NCBI GenBank assembly: GCA_910584795.1
Contig: CAJUBZ010000007.1
Coordinates: 64,637 to 128,636, forward strand
Direction of reading: 5' to 3'
From: an uncultured Eubacterium sp.
Lineage (GTDB): Bacteria > Bacillota > Clostridia > Lachnospirales > Lachnospiraceae
DNA length: 64,000 nucleotides
The translations under genes and the position numbers were made by a program. Position 1 is the stretch's first letter. Every line of letters begins with the position of its first letter. The notes beneath the pieces are model-generated. The model was given only the letters and a program-made list of their open reading frames with translations, did not search any database and had not been told where the DNA came from. Of the stretch, positions 41,791 through 50,315 are shown piece after piece.

Positions 41791-42573
41791 ATGACATTAC
41801 AAATAGCTGAAGGAATATTTATTCCCTTTCTTGGAACAACATTAGGGGCAGCCTGTGTATTGTTTATGAAAAATAAATTGAATAATAAAGTAAGAAAAGC
41901 ATTGACAGGTTTTGCGTCTGGTGTAATGGTTGCAGCATCTATCTGGAGTTTAATAATTCCCGCCATCGAACAGTCATCCGATATGGGAAAATTTTCGTTT
42001 TTGCCGGCTTTTATTGGATTCTGGTGTGGAATCTTATTTTTACTGGTTTTAGACAAAGCAGTTCCACATCTGCATTTGGATAGTGAGGAGTCAGAGGGGC
42101 CAAAAGTACAATTAAAAAAAACGACAATGCTTGTCTTTGCAGTTACTCTACATAACATACCAGAAGGAATGGCAGTAGGCGTAGTATTTGCAGGAGTAAT
42201 TTCAGGCAATAGCGGAATCAGCATTATGGCAGCCATGGCACTCGCTTTAGGGATTGCCATTCAGAATTTTCCGGAGGGAGCTATTATATCGATGCCGCTT
42301 AAGGCAGAAGGGGTCGGAAAAGGAAAGGCATTTATATATGGTACTTTGTCAGGAGCAGTTGAACCGGCTGCAGCATTGATTACAGTAATGGCGTCTGGAT
42401 TTATTGTACCGGCGTTACCGTATCTGTTAAGTTTTGCAGCAGGGGCAATGTTGTATGTAGTAGTAGAGGAGTTAATACCGGAGATGTCTGAGGGAAAACA
42501 TTCTAATGTAGGAACAGTTCTTTTTTCATTAGGATTTACGATTATGATGATGTTGGATGTTGCTCTGGGATAA
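41791..42573 (+). CDS. ZIP-family divalent metal transporter (ZupT-like)
   Basis: The 260-residue protein has eight membrane segments with the two metal-binding helices HNIPEGMAVGVVF (TM4) and QNFPEGAIIS (TM5), and HLHLDSEESEG in the cytoplasmic loop. It should import zinc, iron or manganese. The N-terminus GIFIPFLGTTLGAACVLFMK is complete for the family. It is transcribed away from the spore-coat genes. An inverted repeat AACAAT/ATTGTT (41598-41619) lies between the divergent genes. Confidence 0.9.
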   Translation: MTLQIAEGIFIPFLGTTLGAACVLFMKNKLNNKVRKALTGFASGVMVAASIWSLIIPAIEQSSDMGKFSFLPAFIGFWCGILFLLVLDKAVPHLHLDSEESEGPKVQLKKTTMLVFAVTLHNIPEGMAVGVVFAGVISGNSGISIMAAMALALGIAIQNFPEGAIISMPLKAEGVGKGKAFIYGTLSGAVEPAAALITVMASGFIVPALPYLLSFAAGAMLYVVVEELIPEMSEGKHSNVGTVLFSLGFTIMMMLDVALG

Positions 42574-42579
42574 TATAGA

Positions 42580-42652
42580 AATAGGCAGGTATTTTTAAAA
42601 ATTAATAGATTGTATTTTTTCAATCTTTAATTTTAAAAAATATCTGCCTATT
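42580..42652. terminator. Convergent terminator hairpin
   Basis: AATAGGCAG-x-TATTTTT pairs with AAAAATA-x-CTGCCTATT, with an inner AGATTG/CAATCT hairpin. It separates the ZIP gene from the CBS gene. Confidence 0.8.
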
Positions 42653-42668
42653 ATAATAATATTCTAAT

Positions 42669-43079
42669 TTATCCTTCAACCAATTCTTTATTGGATAAAT
42701 ATAAAATTACATCTTTTCTTGTGATAATCCCAATGAAAACATTATTGTCATCGACGACAGGGACAAAGTTCTGGTTTGTAATTTTATCAACCAGACCTTC
42801 CATAGAAATGGAAATGTTTACAGCTTCATTATCACGGCGTCGCGCTACATCCATAATTGATAATTTTTCCATTTTTCTCAAGCTTGGAAATCCATGACTT
42901 TTTAAGTACCAAAGCATATCACCTTCTGTTACGGTTCCTATGTATTTTCCGTCTTGTGTCAGAATAGGAATCGCAGCATAACCACGGTGCTCCATTGTTT
43001 CTAATGCTTGGCGGAGAGTATCATTGTCATCTATGTGTGCAACATTTTCTTTTGGCGTTAAAAAGAATAAAATATTCAT
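42669..43079 (-). CDS. Two-CBS-domain protein
   Basis: Two CBS repeats make up the 136 residues: one with TLRQALETMEHRGYAAIPIL and IGTVTEGDMLWYL, one with FVPVVDDNNVFIGIITRKDVI. Such stand-alone pairs bind adenosine nucleotides and regulate partners. GAGGAGACATAT precedes the ATG used; a longer frame to 43136 has no site. Upstream is a perfect 14-base palindrome TAATCTATAGATTA (43142-43155). Confidence 0.85.
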   Translation of the reverse strand: MNILFFLTPKENVAHIDDNDTLRQALETMEHRGYAAIPILTQDGKYIGTVTEGDMLWYLKSHGFPSLRKMEKLSIMDVARRRDNEAVNISISMEGLVDKITNQNFVPVVDDNNVFIGIITRKDVILYLSNKELVEG

Positions 43080-43141
43080 ATATGTCTCCTCTGATAGCTT
43101 TTGTTTCATACCGAAAATTATCATATCAAAAAACAAATATT

Positions 43142-43155
43142 TAATCTATAGATTA
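43142..43155. promoter_or_regulatory. 14-bp perfect palindrome upstream of the CBS gene
   Basis: TAATCTATAGATTA is an uninterrupted palindrome about 60 bases before the CBS start, suitable as an operator. No cognate regulator is identified. Confidence 0.3.
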
Positions 43156-43259
43156 CACAAAAAGTTAACAAATATTTAACGGTCAAAACACGGGTGTAAA
43201 CTATTTTTAAATTTCATACTGATAGAGACACTTCGATGCTGAAAGAGGAAACATATATT

Positions 43260-44435
43260 TTAGTGATGGAATAATCTAAGTCCTGTGAAACTCATTACCA
43301 TTCCATGTTTATTACATGCATCAATAACATCCTGATCTCTGATAGAACCGCCCGGCTGTGCAACGTATTTTACACCACTCTTTGCAGCTCTTTCAATATT
43401 ATCACTAAATGGGAAGAATGCATCAGAACCAAGTGTGATTCCTTCTGCCTGTGCTAACCAATCCTGTTTTTCTTCCTTAGTAAAGACTTCCGGCTTTTCT
43501 GTAAAGACTCTTTCCCATTCGCCGTCAGCTAAAATATCCATATATTCTTCACCAATGTAAAGGTCAATAGCATTGTCTCTGTCAGCTCTCTTCATATCAT
43601 CCTTAAATGGAAGATTGAGAACCTTTGGACACTGACGAAGCAACCAGTTATCAGCTTTCTGTCCTGCAAGTCTTACACAGTGAATACGTGACTGCTGTCC
43701 GGCACCAACACCGATAGCCTGTCCGTTCTTTACGAAACAAACAGAGTTTGACTGTGTATATTTCAAAGTGATCATAGAAATAGCCATATCAATCTTAGCC
43801 TGATCTGTTAATTCTTTATTTTCTGTAACTACATTGCTGAAGAATGCATCATCAATGTTTAATTCATTACGTCCCTGTTCAAAAGTAATTCCGAAAACTT
43901 CTTTTCTTTCTAACTGCTTTGGAACATAATCAGGGTCAATCTCAATAATTGCGTAAGCGCCGCGTTTTTTCTCTTTTAATAATTCCAATGCCTCTGGTTC
44001 ATATCCAGGTGCAATGATTCCATCAGAAAATTCTCTCTTAATAAGAGCAGCAGTAGAAACATCACAGACATCGGATAAAGCAATAAAATCACCATAAGAT
44101 GACATTCTGTCTGCACCTCTTGCTCTCGCATATGCAGCGGCTAGCGGAGATAATTCTCCAAGGTCATCTACCCAGTAAATTTTTGCTTCTACTTCGCTTA
44201 AAGGAAGACCTACAGCGGCTCCGGCAGGAGAAACATGCTTAAAAGAAGTAGCAGCAGGAAGCCCTGTAGCCTGCTTTAATTCCTTAACTAACTGCCAGCC
44301 GTTAAAAGCATCAAGGAAGTTAATGTATCCCGGTTTTCCGTTTAAAACCTTGATTGGTAATTCGCCCTCTTCCATGTAAATTCTGGAAGGCTTCTGATTT
44401 GGATTACATCCATATTTTAATTCTAACTCTTTCAT
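43260..44435 (-). CDS. purH: Stand-alone AICAR transformylase (PurH formyltransferase domain)
   Basis: The 391 residues correspond only to the formyltransferase part of bifunctional PurH; the N-terminal IMP cyclohydrolase domain is absent. Typical blocks are KYGCNPNQKPSRIY, TSFKHVSPAGAAVG, LKYTQSNSVCFVKNGQ, GAGQQSRIHCVRLA and SDAFFPFSDNIERAA. It transfers a formyl group to AICAR in purine synthesis. The missing cyclohydrolase is supplied by the gene before it in the operon. Confidence 0.92.
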   Translation of the reverse strand: MKELELKYGCNPNQKPSRIYMEEGELPIKVLNGKPGYINFLDAFNGWQLVKELKQATGLPAATSFKHVSPAGAAVGLPLSEVEAKIYWVDDLGELSPLAAAYARARGADRMSSYGDFIALSDVCDVSTAALIKREFSDGIIAPGYEPEALELLKEKKRGAYAIIEIDPDYVPKQLERKEVFGITFEQGRNELNIDDAFFSNVVTENKELTDQAKIDMAISMITLKYTQSNSVCFVKNGQAIGVGAGQQSRIHCVRLAGQKADNWLLRQCPKVLNLPFKDDMKRADRDNAIDLYIGEEYMDILADGEWERVFTEKPEVFTKEEKQDWLAQAEGITLGSDAFFPFSDNIERAAKSGVKYVAQPGGSIRDQDVIDACNKHGMVMSFTGLRLFHH

Positions 44436-44507
44436 TTTTTACCTCACTTTATACTGTGTTTTAATATGTTAAACAATTTTAATATCATGTTAATAACGTC
44501 TTGTAAT

Positions 44508-45221
44508 TTAATTATTTTTGTTAATTATCTTTGTTTCATATGTCCCATCTTCTATATTAATGTACCTTACAAACAATGAAACTTTATTATCTTCATTCAA
44601 ATTGTTCCAAAGCATTTCTGTGAACTGTTCCATATCATCCATAATAGGAACAAGTTTTGGTTCACCTTCGAAAGAAGGAAGTGGGTTTCCGTCATGCATA
44701 TATGTGTGGATAAAATGACCTTCACCATTTACCGGATTGTCATAAGTAAATGTATATCTGTTGCAGCATGATGGGTCTCCGTTGTTACTTTTTAAGATAG
44801 ACATTGCATAATTATATGAACCGTCTGTAATTTCCATGATACCGGAGATACGAGGTGTATAGTTTGGACCGTCCGGCTCAAACTCCCTTGTGCGAAGAGA
44901 TTCCTCAAAAGTTTTTCCTTCTGACATAAGATCATAAACAGTATCGGTCTGATCACCATTGGTTACGATTGTTTTATTATCCAATACACGGACAGGTGCG
45001 TAGATAATCAGACTAGGGTCAACTAATTTAGAAGGGTCAAAAGCTTCTGTACGGATACCTTCTCCTTCTGTAACAAAAACACGGTTACGGCTGTTCTCGC
45101 TGCGTCCCATGATAAAGTAAGCTGCAACAGCATATTTGCCATTAGGGGACTTACCAATAACAATTCCACGTCCCGGATATGAATTTTCTTTTAATTCATT
45201 TTCAAGAGATAACATTTTCAT
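44508..45221 (-). CDS. purO: IMP cyclohydrolase, archaeal PurO type
   Basis: The 237-residue protein resembles the archaeal-type IMP cyclohydrolase (IMP_cyclohyd family): YPGRGIVIGKSPNGKYAVAAYFIMGRSENSRNR (here cited by its parts YPGRGI and FIMGRSENSRNR), GDQTDTVYD, EPDGPNYTPRISG and TYMHDGNPLPSFEGEP. It closes FAICAR to IMP, the last purine step. AAGGAGG precedes the ATG, which is just after a ZTP riboswitch terminator. The arrangement with the transformylase gene replaces the fused PurH of most bacteria. Confidence 0.9.
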   Translation of the reverse strand: MKMLSLENELKENSYPGRGIVIGKSPNGKYAVAAYFIMGRSENSRNRVFVTEGEGIRTEAFDPSKLVDPSLIIYAPVRVLDNKTIVTNGDQTDTVYDLMSEGKTFEESLRTREFEPDGPNYTPRISGIMEITDGSYNYAMSILKSNNGDPSCCNRYTFTYDNPVNGEGHFIHTYMHDGNPLPSFEGEPKLVPIMDDMEQFTEMLWNNLNEDNKVSLFVRYINIEDGTYETKIINKNN

Positions 45222-45234
45222 TTTTTTTCCTCCT

Positions 45235-45345
45235 TAAATAAAGAAACCGCCTGGGTAACCAGTTGGCTGCCCAGGCGGTCGACGTACAATTTCTTTCCAT
45301 ACTCCCTGTGGTATATTCCACTAATCCGCCAGTTGTATGGAAACT
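45235..45345 (-). ncRNA. ZTP (pfl) riboswitch with intrinsic terminator
   Basis: On the minus strand the aptamer has ACTGGCGGA (from 45334), a GTGGAATATACCAC hairpin, AGGGAGTAT, and the conserved GACCGCCTGGGCA, as in known pfl RNAs. Helix P1 is TTTCCATAC with GTATGGAAA. The terminator CCGCCTGGG/CCCAGGCGG followed by TTTCTTTATTT uses the same CCGCCTGGG as the aptamer, so ZMP/ZTP binding should prevent termination. This switches on purO-purH when AICAR ribotide builds up. Confidence 0.88.
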
Positions 45346-45351
45346 AATATT

Positions 45352-45380
45352 AGAATAACTGATTTTTCTATTATTTTCAA
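45352..45380 (-). promoter_or_regulatory. Promoter of the purO-purH operon
   Basis: On the minus strand TTGAAA and TATTCT are 17 bases apart, immediately before the riboswitch aptamer. Confidence 0.6.
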
Positions 45381-45482
45381 CTAAAAAAATAAATTATAAG
45401 AGGTTGCAGGAAAGAGATAAATATGGTAATTTTATTATTTGAGGGAAAAGTGATGCTAAACTTATGAAAAGAGGCGATAAAA

Positions 45483-46154
45483 TTGCAAAAGATTTATAAA
45501 ATTTTACCATTATATGCATTTGTTCCAATAATTGTATGTTTGTTTACAAACGTAATTACTTATTTTGGAACCAGAATATTCACAATGGGCATGTATCATT
45601 ACGATTTAAGTATCCGGTTAGATGATATGATACCGTTCACTCCATTTATGATTATCTTTTATATTCTGGCATATGTTTCGTGGATTGTTGGTTTTATCAT
45701 AATAGGAAGAGAGAGCCGGAAGGTCTGCTATGAAGTATGTGTTGCGGAGCAGATAGCGAAACTAATGTGTATGGCTGCATTTATTGTAATACCTTGTACG
45801 ATTGCAAGACCAGAGATAACAGGAGATGGTGTATTCGAATGGCTGACCGGTCTGATATATCGTATGGATAGTCCGGATAATTTACTTCCGTCGATTCATT
45901 GTCTGGAAAACTGGATTTGTTTCCGTGGTGCAATGAAATGTAAGAAAGTGGGAACAGGATATAGGGTTATTATGTTTATATCAGCAATTCTGGTATTTGC
46001 ATCTACTTTAATGGTGAAACAGCATGTATTTCTTGATGTTGTAACGGCAATTATCGTAGTAGAGATAGGCTTGTTTGTTGCAAAGAAATTTGATTTAGGA
46101 AGAATATATTTTATCATAGAAAAGAAACTTGGCGGAATATTAACGAAAAAATAA
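45483..46154 (+). CDS. PAP2-family membrane phosphatase
   Basis: The 223-residue protein has about six membrane segments and the PAP2 active-site motifs NLLPSIHCLENW and KQHVFLDV; the earlier K-x6-R-P motif is replaced by IVIPCTIARPE. Members dephosphorylate lipid phosphates or transfer phosphate between lipids. The start is TTG, eight bases after AGAGGCG. Eight bases separate it from the next gene, in an operon with pssA and psd, so a lipid substrate is likely. Confidence 0.82.
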   Translation: MQKIYKILPLYAFVPIIVCLFTNVITYFGTRIFTMGMYHYDLSIRLDDMIPFTPFMIIFYILAYVSWIVGFIIIGRESRKVCYEVCVAEQIAKLMCMAAFIVIPCTIARPEITGDGVFEWLTGLIYRMDSPDNLLPSIHCLENWICFRGAMKCKKVGTGYRVIMFISAILVFASTLMVKQHVFLDVVTAIIVVEIGLFVAKKFDLGRIYFIIEKKLGGILTKK

Positions 46155-46162
46155 GGGAACAT

Positions 46163-47203
46163 ATGAAAGATGGAAAGAATAAAGTACTGTGGTCTCTTGT
46201 ACTGCTTGTACTGATAGGTTTGACAATTTATGCAATTATTGGAAGTAATGAGTCTTTTACATTGCAGGGATTCATAACATATGTAAAATCAGCATCCGTT
46301 GGATGGATTATTGCAGCATTTGGATGTATGGCTGGCTTTTTCGTATTTGAAGCATTGGCATTGAAAGTTCTTTGTAGTGCATTCGGGTACAAAAAATCAT
46401 TAAGAAGATGTATTACTTATTCTGCTTCCGATATATATTTTTCAGCAATTACACCCTCTGCAACAGGGGGACAGCCGGCTTCTGCGTATTTTATGATGAA
46501 AGATAAAATACCAGGTGCTGTAACTACTATGATCTTGCTGGTAAACTTGACTTTATATACTGTTTCTATTATTGTAATAGGTGTGATTTGTTTTACAACA
46601 AGACCGATGATGATGGCACATTTCAGCATTGTTTCTAAGGTTATGATTGTAATTGGTGTGTGTGTACAATTTGTTTTATTATCATTGTTTTTACTATTGG
46701 TATATAAAGAAAAAATTATTACACGAAGCGCCAATTTTTTCTTAAATCTTTTTATGAAAATGCACATTATTAAAAATGTTGAGGCAAAACAGCAGAAACT
46801 TAAACTAGTTGAAAAGCAGTATAAAGAATGTGCTAAGGCAATTGGCAGTCATAAAAAATATATTTTTGGTGCCTTTTTATTTAATTTATTGCAGAGAGTA
46901 TCATTGATTATGGTTTCTGTGTGTGTTTTTATCGGCATTGGTGGAACAAAAATATATGATGCTTTTGTTGCTCAGGGATTTGTTGTATTGGGATCAAACA
47001 GTGTTCCTATACCAGGAGCAGTTGGTGCAGCGGATTATTTATTTATTGATGGATTTGGACATCTGGTTGGTGACAGTGTAAGTATAGAACTTTTAAGTAG
47101 AGGGATTTCTTTCTACTGTTGCATAATAGTATGCGGATTAATTACTTTGACAGCGTATTTGTTAAAGGGATTGAAAGGAATGAGACGAAAGAAAAGATGT
47201 TAG
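46163..47203 (+). CDS. Lysylphosphatidylglycerol-synthase-like membrane protein (UPF0104)
   Basis: The 346 residues form about eight membrane helices with the family blocks FFVFEALALKVL, SDIYFSAITPSATGGQPASAY (split as ITPSATGGQP) and SNSVPIPGAVGAADYLF. This is the transmembrane half of MprF-type proteins without the cytoplasmic aminoacyltransferase domain, so flippase or phospholipid transport activity is more likely than lysyl transfer. Its stop overlaps the start of pssA by seven bases. Confidence 0.85.
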   Translation: MKDGKNKVLWSLVLLVLIGLTIYAIIGSNESFTLQGFITYVKSASVGWIIAAFGCMAGFFVFEALALKVLCSAFGYKKSLRRCITYSASDIYFSAITPSATGGQPASAYFMMKDKIPGAVTTMILLVNLTLYTVSIIVIGVICFTTRPMMMAHFSIVSKVMIVIGVCVQFVLLSLFLLLVYKEKIITRSANFFLNLFMKMHIIKNVEAKQQKLKLVEKQYKECAKAIGSHKKYIFGAFLFNLLQRVSLIMVSVCVFIGIGGTKIYDAFVAQGFVVLGSNSVPIPGAVGAADYLFIDGFGHLVGDSVSIELLSRGISFYCCIIVCGLITLTAYLLKGLKGMRRKKRC

Positions 47204-47913
47204 GCATTTGGGATTATACAGTAGTACTTACTTATTGTTCATTATTGTCTGCGGTAACAGGTATACTTGTATCTCTTAGCGGACAGGGACATCCTTATAT
47301 AGGGGTAATGTTTCTACTATTATGTGGATTGTGTGACACTTTTGATGGAAGAGTTGCCAGATCAAAGAAAAATAGAACAAAAAAAGAAAAAGATTTTGGT
47401 GTGCAGATTGATTCATTGTCGGATTTAGTAGCATTTGGAGTGCTTCCTGTATGTGTGGGAATGGCATTGTATAAAAGGGATTTATTTGATGCAGGAAGAA
47501 TACAGGGAATTACAATGACGAAGGAGCCAAGTATCCTTTGTGCGGTACCATTTGTAATCATTGTGGCAGTCAGTGCATTATTTGTATTGGCGGCATTGGT
47601 TCGACTGGCTTACTTTAATATTACAGTAGAAGAGACACAGGGAGAAGGACTGGGGGATAAGAAACATTATTTCGGTCTGCCTGTTACTACAACAGCACTT
47701 ATTTTTCCTACATTTTTATTATTGAGACATATCTTATATGTCTATGATATTAATATTTCATTTGTGTACTATATTTTATTAATCATTGTTGCAGTTTTAT
47801 TTGTTATGAAGTTTAAATTAAAAAAACCTGGAACATTAATGATTTATTTTATGGTTTTTATTGGGGCAATAGAATTTTTTGCAGTAGTTTTATTAAAGGT
47901 TTTTTTAAGATAA
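47197..47913 (+). CDS. pssA: CDP-diacylglycerol-serine O-phosphatidyltransferase
   Basis: It forms phosphatidylserine from CDP-diacylglycerol and serine. The CDP-alcohol phosphotransferase signature D-x2-D-G-x2-A-R-x(n)-G-x3-D-x3-D is visible in CDTFDGRVARSKK and FGVQIDSLSD. The 238 residues span about seven membrane helices. The ATG used overlaps the previous stop codon; the longer upstream frame lies within the preceding gene. psd follows one base later. Confidence 0.9.
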   Translation: MLGIWDYTVVLTYCSLLSAVTGILVSLSGQGHPYIGVMFLLLCGLCDTFDGRVARSKKNRTKKEKDFGVQIDSLSDLVAFGVLPVCVGMALYKRDLFDAGRIQGITMTKEPSILCAVPFVIIVAVSALFVLAALVRLAYFNITVEETQGEGLGDKKHYFGLPVTTTALIFPTFLLLRHILYVYDINISFVYYILLIIVAVLFVMKFKLKKPGTLMIYFMVFIGAIEFFAVVLLKVFLR

Positions 47914-47914
47914 T

Positions 47915-48748
47915 ATGAAAAAGAATAATGAGTCAAAATTATTAAAATTTTTATATCGTACAATACCGGGGCGGATGATATTAAAGTTAATAACTATTCC
48001 GGTCTTGTCCAGATGGATTGGTAATTATATGGATGAACCTATTTCCGGACTTCATATCAGTGCATTTATAAGGAAGAATGGAATTGATATGAGTGAATAT
48101 GAAAAACCGCAGTATCATTGTTTTAATGATTTTTTTACAAGAAAGATATTAGCGGAGAAAAGACCAATCTGTATGGAAGAAGACGCATTAATTTCTCCCT
48201 GTGATGCAAGACTTTCAGCATATCGTATTGATGAAAATTCGGTATTTCATATAAAACGTAGTGTTTATCAGGTAAAGGATATGATTCCTGACAGTGAGTA
48301 TGCACCGGATTATATGGGGGGCATTTGTCTTGTATTTCGATTGTGTGTAGATGATTATCATAGGTATGGATTTATTGATGATGGTGAAATATTAGAAAAC
48401 AAGGCAGTTTCAGGACGGCTTCATACGGTACGACCTATTGCAGTGAACCAGTATCCGGTATTTGTGCAAAACAGCAGGGAATATACAATTATAAAAACAG
48501 AAAATTTTGGAACTGTTGCACATATAGAAGTAGGAGCTTTGATGATTGGGAAAATAAGAAATTATCAGAGGTTTGGAAAGGTAGAACGTGGAACAGAAAA
48601 AGGAATGTTTCTTTATGGTGGGTCTACAGTTGTATTACTTTTGGAAAAGGATAAGGCAGAAATTCCAGAAGAATACTTTGAAAATACAAAAAATGACATA
48701 GAGACACGGGTTCTTTACGGAAGTAAAATCGGAGTAAAGATTAAATAA
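47915..48748 (+). CDS. psd: Phosphatidylserine decarboxylase
   Basis: It decarboxylates phosphatidylserine to phosphatidylethanolamine. The self-cleavage site that makes the pyruvoyl group is in LYGGSTVVLLLEK near the C-terminus; other family blocks are HCFNDFFTRKI, SPCDARLSAY and VDDYHRYGFIDDG. The 277 residues match the short, membrane-associated class. It completes the PAP2-LPG-pssA-psd lipid operon and is followed by a terminator. Confidence 0.93.
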   Translation: MKKNNESKLLKFLYRTIPGRMILKLITIPVLSRWIGNYMDEPISGLHISAFIRKNGIDMSEYEKPQYHCFNDFFTRKILAEKRPICMEEDALISPCDARLSAYRIDENSVFHIKRSVYQVKDMIPDSEYAPDYMGGICLVFRLCVDDYHRYGFIDDGEILENKAVSGRLHTVRPIAVNQYPVFVQNSREYTIIKTENFGTVAHIEVGALMIGKIRNYQRFGKVERGTEKGMFLYGGSTVVLLLEKDKAEIPEEYFENTKNDIETRVLYGSKIGVKIK

Positions 48749-48751
48749 CGT

Positions 48752-48797
48752 AAAATGGTTTTAACGTTACAGTTTTGTAGAAGTTAAAACCATTTTT
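48752..48797. terminator. Convergent terminator overlapping the corA stop
   Basis: AAAATGGTTTTAAC and GTTAAAACCATTTT form a 14-bp stem followed by more T. The CorA stop codon lies within the right arm. Confidence 0.9.
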
Positions 48798-49683
48798 TTC
48801 GTTTAAAAACAATACACATAACGATTACTAACAAGCAGCTTAAAACAAAAATAAGAGGATATCCGTATTTCCAATCAAGCTCCGGCATATGTTCAAAGTT
48901 CATGCCATACCAGCCGGCAATCAGGGTAAGAGGCATGAATAAAGTAGTTACAATTGTAAGAAATTTCATAATAATGTTTTGGTGCACATCAAGCTGTTGT
49001 TGGTAAATATCACGTATCTGTGAGGTGTATTCCCATATCTGTTCAGATTCATGCCCATAAAGGGTTATTTTACGAATTAATATATTAAATAATTGTTTTG
49101 TTTCTTTATCCAGAAGATTCTGGGTGTCATCAACCAGATCGCCACAGATTCCTTCAATCTGGACATAATAATGATGCAGTTTGAGAGTACGGCTGCGGTA
49201 GCTTGTAATTTCCCGAATCTGGTCCATTTTTTTCTCATTTAAAACATTTAATTCCAATTGTATTAAATTTTGCTGCAAACTGTTAATTTTTTCTAAATCT
49301 TTGGACATAATAAAATCAAGGAGATAATATAGGGCTGTTCCACTGGATGTAATATGATCCAAATGAACTTCAAGCATCTTTTCAAAAAAATGTGCTACAA
49401 ATTCATCACGATCTATAAATATTACATAATCCTCTGTGTAAATAAAACAAATAATTGAGCGTTCAGCTACCAGTATTTCAGGAATGTTGATAAAACCATA
49501 AATGAAACCTTGGAAACTTTCTATTTTAGAGAAATGAAAATCCATAAAAAGCAAAGGGATTTTCGGAACATAATAATTGATAATATCATAATGATTTGCC
49601 TTATTGGCCGGAATAATTGCCACAAAATCCTCATCTGGTTTTGTCTCAAGGGCATTTTCTAAATCATCAATTGCAAAAAACAT
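48784..49683 (-). CDS. CorA-type magnesium transporter
   Basis: The 299-residue protein has a long soluble N-terminal domain and two C-terminal membrane helices; the first ends with the YGMNF motif that marks the CorA pore. It should carry Mg2+ (or Co2+, Ni2+) inward. AGGAGAAGTACT precedes this ATG, while the longer frame to 49740 lacks a site. The last residues are KRKKWF. It is divergent from pncC. Confidence 0.92.
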   Translation of the reverse strand: MFFAIDDLENALETKPDEDFVAIIPANKANHYDIINYYVPKIPLLFMDFHFSKIESFQGFIYGFINIPEILVAERSIICFIYTEDYVIFIDRDEFVAHFFEKMLEVHLDHITSSGTALYYLLDFIMSKDLEKINSLQQNLIQLELNVLNEKKMDQIREITSYRSRTLKLHHYYVQIEGICGDLVDDTQNLLDKETKQLFNILIRKITLYGHESEQIWEYTSQIRDIYQQQLDVHQNIIMKFLTIVTTLFMPLTLIAGWYGMNFEHMPELDWKYGYPLIFVLSCLLVIVMCIVFKRKKWF

Positions 49684-49785
49684 AGTACTTCTCCTATTAA
49701 GTATATTGATAGAATGGATAAAAATTGGGTTTTTAAACATAGAAAAATAAGGTATAATAAAAATAAATATCAGGGAGTGTTTGTT

Positions 49786-50256
49786 ATGAGTAAACAGGAA
49801 ATATTAGTGAAGATATTAATAGAAAAAGGATTTACCATTTCTTTTGCCGAAAGCTGTACGGGAGGAAAGATGGCAGGTGCTGTTGTTGATGTGTCAGACG
49901 CATCTAAGGTGTTAAATGCTAGTTTTGTTACTTATTCCAATGAGGCAAAAATGAAATACCTAAACGTTCGTAGTGATACCTTAGAGACTTTTGGTGCAGT
50001 CAGTGAACAGACAGCCAAAGAGATGGCAGAGGGTGTAGCAAAAGCAAATGATGCGGAGGTTGGTGTTGGAATCACAGGGATTGCAGGACCGGGAGGTGGA
50101 ACTGCTGAGAAACCTGTTGGAACAGTTTGTTTTGGATATTGTATACAGGGGAGAACATTTACAGAAACGCTGCATTTTGGAGATTTGGGACGGAATATGG
50201 TCAGGGACAAAAGTGTTGGTCATGTGTTAGATACCCTTATAAATAAATTGAACTAA
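49786..50256 (+). CDS. pncC: Nicotinamide-nucleotide amidohydrolase (CinA C-terminal domain)
   Basis: The 156-residue protein is the free-standing CinA C-terminal domain: FAESCTGGKMAGAVVDV, SNEAKMKYL, GAVSEQTAKEMAEG and GITGIAGPGGGTAEKPVGTV. PncC deamidates NMN to nicotinate mononucleotide in NAD recycling. GGGAG precedes this ATG. It ends 59 bases before metA. The NAD de novo operon is 9 kb downstream. Confidence 0.93.
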   Translation: MSKQEILVKILIEKGFTISFAESCTGGKMAGAVVDVSDASKVLNASFVTYSNEAKMKYLNVRSDTLETFGAVSEQTAKEMAEGVAKANDAEVGVGITGIAGPGGGTAEKPVGTVCFGYCIQGRTFTETLHFGDLGRNMVRDKSVGHVLDTLINKLN

Positions 50257-50315
50257 TAAACTGAATATGATAAAATGAAATTTACGAATTTATTAAAGAA
50301 GTTGAGGACATTAAT

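Noticed and set aside
50257..50315. SAM riboswitch before metA
   Set aside because: The gap is 59 bases, too short for a SAM aptamer, and has no matching motifs.
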